A DNA stretch of 12,169 nucleotides from NCBI GenBank assembly GCA_028287035.1, contig JAQBQL010000087.1, positions 1-12,169 on the forward strand, in the 5' to 3' direction. The translations under genes were made by a program, and so were the position numbers. Source of the stretch: Labilithrix sp. GTDB lineage: Bacteria > Myxococcota > Polyangia > Polyangiales > Polyangiaceae. Numbering within the stretch: position 1 is the stretch's first letter; each line of letters starts with the position of its first letter. This document shows positions 6,670-12,169 of the stretch, piece by piece. Under the pieces are notes generated by a model, which ran no database searches, was not told the origin of the DNA, and saw only the letters and a list, made by a program, of their open reading frames with translations.

Positions 6670-8457
6670 TTACTTCGCGGTCGGGACCGTGTTCGGGCGG
6701 CTCCGGAGGAACGGATGCGAGGCGCGCACCGCGGTGCGGAGCGCTGCGTCGAGCCCGGCGGCCGTGCTCGCGCTCGGCAGCGTGCCGGCGTGCGCCTTCG
6801 TCGTCGTCGTCGTCCCGGAGCCACCGTCGTCGGCCGGCGTGTTCCCCCAGAGCGTCGTCGTGCCGAAGAAGTGGGCGGCGAGCGCCGGCGACCCGGCAAA
6901 GTCGTGACCCTGGATCGCCCCGCGGCACGACGTGTCGAGCGCGGCGGTGGGCGACGTCAGGAACTGGTGCCAGAGGGTCATCCCGCACGTGGGCTCGCTC
7001 GCGGGACCCTCGACGGGCGACTGCATGATGACGCCGTGCGCGGCGCGGGGCAGGACGACGAGGCCCTGGTTCTGGCGCTTGTAGTGCGAGGCCACGTTCT
7101 CGGCGAACTCCTCGGGCGTCTGCGGGTCGAGCGTGCCGTTCATCATCAGCACGGGGACGCTCGACGTCGGGTACTTGCCGACGAGCTCGTCGCGGTCATA
7201 GCGCGGCCAGTTGTCGTACTCGTCACGGATCGTCGCGTCGGGCGTCGTGAACACCGCGTCGGCGAGGAGCCCCGCGAGCTCGGCGCGCGACGGCGGCGGG
7301 TCGGACTCGAGCTCCGAGAACGCGATGTTCCGGCCCAGCATCTCGGAGGAGAGGTCCTCCTCGGAGGCGAGCCCGCTGAGATCGCGCCCGGCGCCGCTCT
7401 TCATCGCCGCCTCGAAGCGCTGGAGCGCGGCGACGTCCGCGGTGTTGCACCGGAGGATGCGGTACGCGGTGGCGGGGATGAGCGCGCGGAGCTCGAAGCT
7501 CGTGATGAACCAGCCGTAGACGCGGCGGAGCGCTTCGCCGTCGATGTCGGTGAGGCCGGTGCACTTCTTCGCCTGCGCGGCGGCGATGGCCTCGCGGACG
7601 CGCGCCGTCGGATCGGCGCCCAGCATGGCCCCGCACGTCGCGTCCTCACCGCACTCGGCGAGGTACTTCTTGCCGACGCGGTCGAGCCAGTAGCCGGACT
7701 TCAGGTAGCTGCAGAGCCCCGACTGGCAGAGGCCGTCGAGCGCCACCGCGGTCGGCTGCTCCGGGAAGAGCTGCAGGTACCGCTGCGCCCAGTAGGTGCC
7801 GTACGAGACGCCGTACACGTGGACCTCCTGGCCTGCGGTGCGGACCTGGTCGATCACGTATCCGACGTCGCGCGCCGCCGTCGTCGTGCTGAACGTGTGC
7901 ATCCCCGCGACGCCCCACATCGTCTTCATCTCGTTCATGCAGGCGCCGTAGTCGAACGACAGGCGCCCGCGCTCGTGCGGGCAATCGAGCTTGGAGGAGC
8001 GGCCGGTGCCGCGGTGATCGGGCAGGTAGATGTCGAGCGACGCGTCGTTCCGCGCGAGGCTCTCCGCGAGGGGCTCGAACCCGTCGCCCGCGACGCCCGG
8101 TCCGCCCTGGAGTAGCCACAGCTGCCTGTGCACGCCGCGCGCCGTGCCGATGACGCGCTTCACGAAGAAGCTCGCCGTGCTGCCGTCCGCCGCGCTCCAG
8201 TCGAGAGGCACGGTGAACGTGGCGCACTCCGCGCGGCCGTCGTTGCCGCCGGTCACGAGGGAGCAGCGCTCGAACGGTGTGCCCGTCTGAGGCTTCGTGC
8301 CGGACACCTCGTTCTCGCTCGTCACCGGGGCGGGGCCGTCATCGCCGTTCGCGTGCCCTCCGCTGCACGCCAGCTGGTGCGCCGAGAGAAGGAGCAGAGT
8401 GCCCGTCGCCGCTGCTGCCCTTCCCCATTGCATGAGGAGACGAGCTGCAACGCGCAT
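6670..8457 (-). CDS. TAP-like alpha/beta-hydrolase lipoprotein (tripeptidyl/prolyl aminopeptidase type)
   Basis: This 595-residue protein has a signal peptide ending at a lipobox (Q-L-A-C, Cys31), so it is probably a lipoprotein. The alpha/beta-hydrolase core is well conserved. The oxyanion-hole motif is LLQGGPG (115-121), with Gln in place of the usual His of HGGPG. DHRGTGRSS follows at 147-155. The nucleophile elbow is G-V-S-Y-G with Ser218, a likely acid is Asp444 in MMNGTLDPQTP, and the likely catalytic His474 sits in RAAHGVI. The C-terminal part carries a TAP-like segment, including a Cys pair around 491 and 511. A poly-Thr stretch (549-553) precedes a low-complexity tail. The family cleaves N-terminal residues or tripeptides, or esters; specificity cannot be read here. 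An in-frame TGA at 8461-8463 limits upstream extension. Met9 (8433) is an alternative start but would shorten the signal n-region. Confidence 0.85.
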   Translation of the reverse strand: MRVAARLLMQWGRAAAATGTLLLLSAHQLACSGGHANGDDGPAPVTSENEVSGTKPQTGTPFERCSLVTGGNDGRAECATFTVPLDWSAADGSTASFFVKRVIGTARGVHRQLWLLQGGPGVAGDGFEPLAESLARNDASLDIYLPDHRGTGRSSKLDCPHERGRLSFDYGACMNEMKTMWGVAGMHTFSTTTAARDVGYVIDQVRTAGQEVHVYGVSYGTYWAQRYLQLFPEQPTAVALDGLCQSGLCSYLKSGYWLDRVGKKYLAECGEDATCGAMLGADPTARVREAIAAAQAKKCTGLTDIDGEALRRVYGWFITSFELRALIPATAYRILRCNTADVAALQRFEAAMKSGAGRDLSGLASEEDLSSEMLGRNIAFSELESDPPPSRAELAGLLADAVFTTPDATIRDEYDNWPRYDRDELVGKYPTSSVPVLMMNGTLDPQTPEEFAENVASHYKRQNQGLVVLPRAAHGVIMQSPVEGPASEPTCGMTLWHQFLTSPTAALDTSCRGAIQGHDFAGSPALAAHFFGTTTLWGNTPADDGGSGTTTTTKAHAGTLPSASTAAGLDAALRTAVRASHPFLRSRPNTVPTAK

Positions 8458-8461
8458 ACCT

Positions 8462-8477
8462 CACGCGTGCATCACGC
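8462..8477 (-). promoter_or_regulatory. Palindromic half-sites and tiny upstream ORF before the hydrolase start
   Basis: On the minus strand the sequence GCGTG-ATG-CACGC-GTG lies 4-20 bases before the ATG at 8457. It can be a DNA operator (overlapping CACGCGTG and GCGTG/CACGC dyads) or an RNA hairpin beside the ribosome-binding region. Its central ATG starts a three-codon frame (Met-His-Ala) that stops at TGA 8461-8463, in frame with and three bases before the main ATG. Both readings are inference. Confidence 0.25.
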
Positions 8478-8619
8478 AAGCATCCGTTTCCTGTCGCGCT
8501 GCCGTCAGCGCAGTGCCGGTCGCGTCCACGGATTTCTCGCGCCGTCATGATCTCGACGCATTCCGTGCGCGGCGCCATGAAGCGCGTGCTCCGCGGGGCT
8601 CACGTGCACCGTCGCTCGT

Positions 8620-8639
8620 GTGGCGGATGTACCCGCCAC
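8620..8639 (-). terminator. Perfect 7-bp hairpin after the GH25 gene
   Basis: GTGGCGG (8620-8626) and CCGCCAC (8633-8639) form a perfect stem with a 6-nt loop, about 30 nt downstream of the GH25 stop at 8669. No T-run follows on either strand, so termination is only possible, not shown. Confidence 0.3.
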
Positions 8640-8668
8640 CGCGTATGCGAAAGGAGCGGGTGTGTGCG

Positions 8669-9613
8669 CTACTCGCAGGGACGGATCGTCGCCGAGCTCG
8701 TCGTCTCGGAAGGAGGCGTGCTGCTGCCGAGCGTGGCGCCCTCCGAGCCTCCGGTCGGACCGACGAACGGCACCGGCGCGTCGGCCGCGGCCTCGAGCTC
8801 GTCGTCGCCGTCGCTGCTGCTCGGCGGGGGCGGCGGGTTGCCCGGGACGGTGAGCTTCGTGAGATCGGCGAGCGTGCCGTTGAAGAAGTCGGTGTCCACC
8901 GCGCCGCCGATGCCGCTGACGGAGCCGCTGTCGGAGCTCTGCCAGAAGCGCCAGTCCGTCCAGCCGCTCGGCATGGTCGGGCACGTCGTGCCGTAGTTGG
9001 CGACCCACAGCGAATAGCCCCCGAAGCTCGTGCCGATGACGCTCGACATGAAGGCGGCGGTGTACACGAGCGGCTTCACGCCGAGCGCGGCCTCCACCTT
9101 CGCCAGCCAGATCTTCGCCCTCGCGACGACCACCGCGGACGACTGACCGTCGGCCGACTCGAGGTCGAGCACCGGAGGCAGGTCACCGGGCTTCAGCCCG
9201 CCGGCTGCGGCCAGCTTGTCGACGACGAGCTGCGCCTGCGCCGCCGCGTCCTGCGAGGGACGGAAGAACTGGTACGAGCCGCGCACGAGACCCGCGCTCT
9301 TCATGGCGGGCCAGTTCGACGCGAAGCGCGAGTCGACGGAGGCGAGCCCGTCGCTGATGCGCGCGAAGACGAACGACTTGCCCGCGGCCTTCACCTTCGT
9401 GAAGCTCACCGCCCCCTGGTACGACGAGACGTCGATCCCCTGGACGGTCGGCCCCTTCGCGCACGTCTTGAGCGCCTCCGCGTTGCTGTCGACACAACCC
9501 TCGCCCGGGGCGTCGGGCGACGAGCAGCCCTGCACGACGAGGACGACGGCGAGCCCGCCGAGCGCAGCGGTGAGGGCGGACGCGAGGCGAGGGCGCGGGA
9601 CGCGGGTGAGCAT
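8669..9613 (-). CDS. GH25-family lysozyme-like lipoprotein
   Basis: This 314-residue protein has a strong lipoprotein signal ending V-Q-G-C at Cys30, then a short Cys-containing linker (C40, C51). The glycoside hydrolase family 25 domain runs from about 57 to 250. It shows GIDVSSYQG (59-67) with Asp61, FVFARISDG (81-89), SYQFFRPS (113-120), the catalytic-type motif PPVLDLES with Asp150 and Glu152, PLVYTAAF, LWVANYG, and a closing WRFWQSS...GAVDTDFFNG. These match the GH25 muramidase pattern, so cleavage of beta-1,4 bonds in peptidoglycan is expected. The last 60 or so residues (PPPPP, then an acidic Ser/Thr/Gly-rich tail ending with a Cys) are outside the family domain and look disordered. 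The targets could be the cell's own wall or prey walls. The gene stands 211 bp from the next gene and 169 bp from the previous one, so it may be transcribed alone. Confidence 0.9.
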   Translation of the reverse strand: MLTRVPRPRLASALTAALGGLAVVLVVQGCSSPDAPGEGCVDSNAEALKTCAKGPTVQGIDVSSYQGAVSFTKVKAAGKSFVFARISDGLASVDSRFASNWPAMKSAGLVRGSYQFFRPSQDAAAQAQLVVDKLAAAGGLKPGDLPPVLDLESADGQSSAVVVARAKIWLAKVEAALGVKPLVYTAAFMSSVIGTSFGGYSLWVANYGTTCPTMPSGWTDWRFWQSSDSGSVSGIGGAVDTDFFNGTLADLTKLTVPGNPPPPPSSSDGDDELEAAADAPVPFVGPTGGSEGATLGSSTPPSETTSSATIRPCE

Positions 9614-9782
9614 GGACGCCGCGCCTGCAGCACGCCCCGTGCCGCGGGCCGACCCTCACGAAATGCCGTGATTTCCTGGGTAGACGCGGGTGGGTGATCG
9701 ATTCGATCGTGGCCGGCCGCGAGGGCTGCCCGCGAGCGGCCGCGGAGCGCGCCGCGCCCACACGACGTCCGTTCAGCTGCGC
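9614..9782 (-). other. 169-bp intergenic region upstream of the GH25 gene
   Basis: No gene is apparent. It contains the dyad GATCGA-T-TCGATC (9696-9708) and, close to the GH25 start, overlapping short inverted repeats (GAAAT/ATTTC and TCACG/CGTGA, around 9657-9676). No convincing -35/-10 pair was found. The GH25 ATG at 9613 has only a weak upstream purine stretch. Confidence 0.4.
9696..9708. promoter_or_regulatory. 13-bp dyad, possible operator for the GH25 gene
   Basis: GATCGA and TCGATC are exact reverse complements around a single central base, about 85 bp upstream of the GH25 start. The position and symmetry would fit a dimeric regulator site. There is no match to a known operator that I can name, and the GATC/CGAT content could be chance. 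Confidence 0.2.
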
Positions 9783-10817
9783 CTAGACGCGCACACTCCG
9801 GCCCAGGCGACCACGCAGCTCCATGCGCGCGCGCATCGCCTTCGCGACGTCGCTCGCCTCGAGGCACCGGTCGCGTTCGAGCGCCGCCTCGAGCGCGCGG
9901 AGCGCCTCGTCGGCCTCGCCGCCGCGCGCCGCGAGGGCGCACCCCTTCGCGACCATGAGCTCCGGGTCGCCGGGGAGCAGCGCGAGCCCGAGGCCGAGGA
10001 CGCGGAGAGCTCGCTCGTGATCGCCGCGCGCCGACAGGCGTAGGCCGCTCTCGCGCGCGGGATGCACGAAGGCCTTCAGCTCCCGCCGCGTGAGCAGACG
10101 CCCGACGAGCGACTCGCCGAGCCCGCGCGCCTCCGTCAGGAGCTCCGGCGCCTCCTCCGCGCCCTCGCTCTCGGCGCGTGCGACGAGCTTCGCGAAGCGC
10201 TTCTTCACGCGAAGCGCCGCGTCGTCGACGGCCGGCGCCCCGGAGCGCGTGCGCGAGGCGGAGGGCCCACGGACGCGCGCGCTGACGAGACCGACCGTCG
10301 TGCGCAGGTGGACGAGCCACCCCGGCAGGCGCGGCCTGGCGCTCGCGGCCACGTCGAGCGAGCTGACCGGCGCGCCCTCGAGACGAGAACGCGTGGCCTC
10401 GTCGAGCACGTGCGTCTCCCAGCGGGCGCGCTCCGCGTCGAGCCGCCACGCGAGCACCTCGCCGGGGTAAGCGACGAAGTCGAGCGTGGCGTCGCCCGCG
10501 GGCGTGACGGTACGGACCCGGTGACGACCCGACGCGACCCCGCAGAAGCCCCGGATGGGCTCGGTGGCGAGGCGCGCCCACGGCTCGCGCACGTCGTCGA
10601 CGGTGCAGTCGTCCCAGAGGTTCGCGTCGAGGACCACGATGGCGCTCGGCTCGCGGACCGGGCGCTCGGCCCGGCCGCGACGGCGCGCACGCACCATGAG
10701 CAACACCACCGCGACGATCAGCGCCGCGAGGGCGAGGGCGACCACGAAGTACGGCGGCACCCCCCGATCGTAGCGTGGCCGAGGCGGGGCGCACGTCCGA
10801 CGTGCGAGCTCCGCCAC
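9783..10817 (-). CDS. Membrane-anchored protein with C-terminal TPR-like repeats, function unknown
   Basis: I do not recognise a named family. From the GTG at 10817 it is 344 residues. A second GTG at 10760 (codon 20) gives 325 residues beginning VPPYFVVALALAALIVAVVL and is equally plausible: it is preceded by GGGGG and by a TACGAT -10-like hexamer that would make a nearly leaderless mRNA. A single hydrophobic helix (about 23-41) is followed by basic residues (RARRRGR), suggesting a membrane protein with its bulk in the cytoplasm. Residues 57-135 are beta-rich (GRHRVRTVTPAGDATLDFV, then GEVLAWRL). The C-terminal 100 residues hold two TPR-like helix pairs (RLSARGDHERALRVLGLGL; EADEALRALEAALERD). 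It lies 30 bp downstream of the thioredoxin/TPR gene, probably in one operon. Confidence 0.7.
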   Translation of the reverse strand: MAELARRTCAPPRPRYDRGVPPYFVVALALAALIVAVVLLMVRARRRGRAERPVREPSAIVVLDANLWDDCTVDDVREPWARLATEPIRGFCGVASGRHRVRTVTPAGDATLDFVAYPGEVLAWRLDAERARWETHVLDEATRSRLEGAPVSSLDVAASARPRLPGWLVHLRTTVGLVSARVRGPSASRTRSGAPAVDDAALRVKKRFAKLVARAESEGAEEAPELLTEARGLGESLVGRLLTRRELKAFVHPARESGLRLSARGDHERALRVLGLGLALLPGDPELMVAKGCALAARGGEADEALRALEAALERDRCLEASDVAKAMRARMELRGRLGRSVRV

Positions 10818-10825
10818 AGGCGCGC

Positions 10826-10852
10826 CGGCTCAGGCGGCTCAGGCGGCTCAGA
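10826..10852 (-). repeat. Three-copy 9-bp tandem repeat at the stop codon
   Basis: CGGCTCAGG occurs twice and CGGCTCAGA once, head to tail. On the minus strand this gives TGA-GCC-GCC-TGA-GCC-GCC-TGA: three in-frame TGA codons nine bases apart, the first being the stop of the thioredoxin/TPR gene (10848-10850). The repeat fills most of the gap before the next gene's GTG at 10817. Confidence 0.75.
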
Positions 10853-12169
10853 GTCGACGGAGCGCCGCGAGCCGCTGCTCGAGGTCGGCCCGGAGCTTCT
10901 TCTGCCCGGCGTTCAGCGCCGCCTTGTCGGTCCGCGCGAGCGCCTGCTCGAGGGCCTTGCGCTCGCCCGCCGCGTCGCCGCGGGCCCGGGCGATGTCCGC
11001 GCCGAGCAGGAAGATCCGGAGTGAGCGCGGCCCGTACACCTTCGTCGCCGCCCGCTGGAACGCGGCCTCCGCGTCGTCGAGCCGCTTCATCTCGAGGTAC
11101 GCCCTGGCGAGGCGCGCCGGGGGATTGTAGTCGGCCGGAAAATCGCGCTCGCTCTGCAGGAGCATCGGCACCGCGCGCGCGGGCTCGCCGGCCGCGAGAT
11201 ACGCATTGAGGCGGTGTGGATCGAAGACGGCGCGCGCCGCCGCATCGGGAGCCTTCGCCGCCGCTTGCTCGAGGAACGAGGCCCATGACTGCGCGGTGGC
11301 GCGGGCGCCCGCCTCGTCCTTCTGCTCGTGGCGCGTCTCCACGAGCTCCTCGTAGAGGGCCGACCGGTCGTCGACGAGGGTACGGGGGTCGGGATCCGCG
11401 ACCGCGCGCTCGGCGGCCGCGACCAGCGCGCGGAGGTCGTCGGTGCGCTTCGCTTCGCGCGCGCAGGAGAGGCCCACGGTGAGGGTCACCAGGCGCGACG
11501 TTCCGGGCGGCAGCGACGCGAGCTCCTTCGTGACGAGATCCGTGCACTCTGCAAAGGCCTCCCGCATGGCGAGCAGACCGGCGAGCGCTTCGACGGCGCG
11601 CGGGCGCTCGCTCGCGTCCTTGGCGCCGAGGACGGTCCGGTAGCCCTGCTCGGCGGCGGCGCCTTCACCACGTGCCGCGGCCCGGCTCGCCGCGAGGAAG
11701 GTGACCGTCGTGGCGGCCCCGGGCGCCCCGCTCCTCGCCGAGCCGAGCAACGTGACGAGCTCGGGCGCCGTGGCGGTGCCTTCCCAGCGGAGGCGCGTGC
11801 CGGCCGACGGCGCGTCGCTCACGTCGAGCACCCACAGGGTCGGCCACACGCGGTTCGCGTGCTCGGCAACGAAGGCGGCGTTCTCGTCCTTCTCGGTGTC
11901 GATGCTGAGCCAGACGAAGTCCTTCGCCAGCGGCGCGAGCTGCGGGTCGGTGAGCACGAACGAGCGCATGCTCAGGCAGGAGTGACACCACGGCGCCCAG
12001 GCATCGACGAAGATGGGCTTGTGGGTCCGCTTCGCCTCCGCGAGCGCGGCCGGCCAGTCGTCATGGATGAACGGCAGGACCTCGCGCGCGCCCGTCGCGG
12101 ATGGCGCGCCGGATGACGCGCCGGTGGCGGGTGCCGCGCTCGGGCTGCGCGCCGGCGCGGCCGCCGGGT
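10848..12169 (-). CDS. Thioredoxin-fold protein with C-terminal TPR-like region (partial, 5' end outside the window)
   Basis: The frame is open from the window edge to TGA at 10848, giving 439 visible residues; the start is missing. It opens with an Ala/Pro/Ser-rich linker (first 28 residues), as often follows a signal or lipoprotein peptide. A thioredoxin-like domain follows: KPIFVDAWAPWCHSC with the redox pair at visible residues 61 and 64, WLSIDTEKDE, and the cis-proline motif VWPTLWVLD. This resembles the DsbD C-terminal or thioredoxin_7 type. An ATG at 11969 lies right after the CxxC and would discard the active site, so it is not the real start. From about residue 155 the protein is helical with TPR-like units (YNPPARLARAYLEMKRLDDAEAAFQRA is the clearest, reading across two helices). 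A periplasmic thiol-disulfide role with a protein-binding tail is inferred. Confidence 0.82.
   Translation of the reverse strand, partial: PAAAPARSPSAAPATGASSGAPSATGAREVLPFIHDDWPAALAEAKRTHKPIFVDAWAPWCHSCLSMRSFVLTDPQLAPLAKDFVWLSIDTEKDENAAFVAEHANRVWPTLWVLDVSDAPSAGTRLRWEGTATAPELVTLLGSARSGAPGAATTVTFLAASRAAARGEGAAAEQGYRTVLGAKDASERPRAVEALAGLLAMREAFAECTDLVTKELASLPPGTSRLVTLTVGLSCAREAKRTDDLRALVAAAERAVADPDPRTLVDDRSALYEELVETRHEQKDEAGARATAQSWASFLEQAAAKAPDAAARAVFDPHRLNAYLAAGEPARAVPMLLQSERDFPADYNPPARLARAYLEMKRLDDAEAAFQRAATKVYGPRSLRIFLLGADIARARGDAAGERKALEQALARTDKAALNAGQKKLRADLEQRLAALRRL

Larger units (their letters stand above)
8458..8668 (-). other. 211-bp intergenic region upstream of the hydrolase gene
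   Basis: No coding potential is evident here. Next to the hydrolase start it holds repeated half-sites: CACGCGTG (8462-8469, a perfect palindrome) overlapping GCGTG-CAT-CACGC (8465-8477). A perfect 7-bp hairpin sits near the GH25 gene end (8620-8639). I found no clear -35/-10 pair on the minus strand, although a promoter for the hydrolase would be expected here. Confidence 0.45.

Noticed and set aside
2639..6907. A 1422-codon plus-strand open frame
   Set aside because: It runs antisense across the HEAT and sulfatase-like genes and both of their starts. Its translation is Arg/Glu/Leu/Val-rich with no domain, the usual shadow of GC-rich genes; the minus-strand frames carry recognisable motifs.
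6715..8115. A 466-codon plus-strand open frame opposite the alpha/beta-hydrolase
   Set aside because: The opposite strand encodes intact catalytic motifs (GVSYG, NGTLDP, AAHG); the plus frame is a shadow.
8339..8578. 79-codon minus-strand frame across the start of the hydrolase gene
   Set aside because: It overlaps the hydrolase signal region in another frame, has no motif and no ribosome-binding site.
8297..9697. A 466-codon plus-strand open frame opposite the GH25 gene
   Set aside because: It crosses the intergenic region and the GH25 gene and lacks any domain; GH25 motifs on the minus strand are clear.
9406..11547. A 713-codon minus-strand open frame
   Set aside because: It overlaps the GH25, TPR-like and thioredoxin/TPR genes in another frame and is dominated by Arg, Ala and Gly; no domain is visible.
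1..12169. CRISPR array, tRNA/rRNA, insertion sequence, toxin-antitoxin or phage genes
   Set aside because: I looked for regularly spaced repeats, CCA-ended cloverleafs, transposase or integrase motifs and small paired ORFs and saw none that could be supported.

Overview
This is a very GC-rich window with strong G/C preference at third codon positions. It carries lipobox lipoproteins, a MopE-type Asp/Asn-Cys metal-binding motif joined to a YfaP-like domain, HEAT- and TPR-repeat envelope proteins, and a NarI-type membrane domain of an ETF:quinone-oxidoreductase-like Fe-S protein. Together these suggest a chromosomal segment of a myxobacterium-like bacterium (Myxococcota, perhaps Polyangia). That assignment is inferred from gene content and composition, not from a marker gene.

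Layout: eight of the nine genes lie on the minus strand; only the small exported Ala/Pro/Thr-rich protein (1017-1691) is on the plus strand. At the left edge (1-919, minus) is the N-terminal membrane half of a large Fe-S electron-transfer protein, cut by the window. A 97-bp divergent spacer with a good sigma70-like promoter separates it from the plus-strand gene. That gene ends at a long hairpin (1744-1790), where it converges with a minus-strand run of genes. In transcription order, from the right edge leftwards, the run is: thioredoxin-fold/TPR protein (10848-12169, cut by the window), membrane-anchored TPR-like protein (9783-10817), GH25 lysozyme-like lipoprotein (8669-9613), TAP-like alpha/beta-hydrolase lipoprotein (6670-8457), membrane-anchored sulfatase-superfamily enzyme (5135-6595), HEAT-repeat membrane protein (2390-5038), and a small MopE/YfaP-type lipoprotein (1800-2393) whose GTG start overlaps the HEAT gene's stop.

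Almost every product is predicted to be in or beyond the inner membrane: four lipobox candidates, three proteins with a single N-terminal anchor or signal segment, and one polytopic membrane protein. The window therefore reads as a cell-envelope and secreted-enzyme neighbourhood. The tightest functional pair is the HEAT protein with the YfaP-like lipoprotein (4-bp overlap). The next is the thioredoxin/TPR gene with the TPR-like gene (30-bp spacing, bridged by a 9-bp tandem repeat). The hydrolase, sulfatase-like and GH25 genes are spaced 74-211 bp apart and may be separate units.

I saw no tRNA, rRNA, CRISPR array, insertion sequence, integrase, toxin-antitoxin pair or recognisable defence system. 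No stretch over 300 bp lacks a gene. I did not find a clear new multi-gene system. The most notable points are the sulfatase-like enzyme lacking the formylglycine Cys/Ser, the coupled HEAT/YfaP pair, and the strand-asymmetric terminator hairpin.
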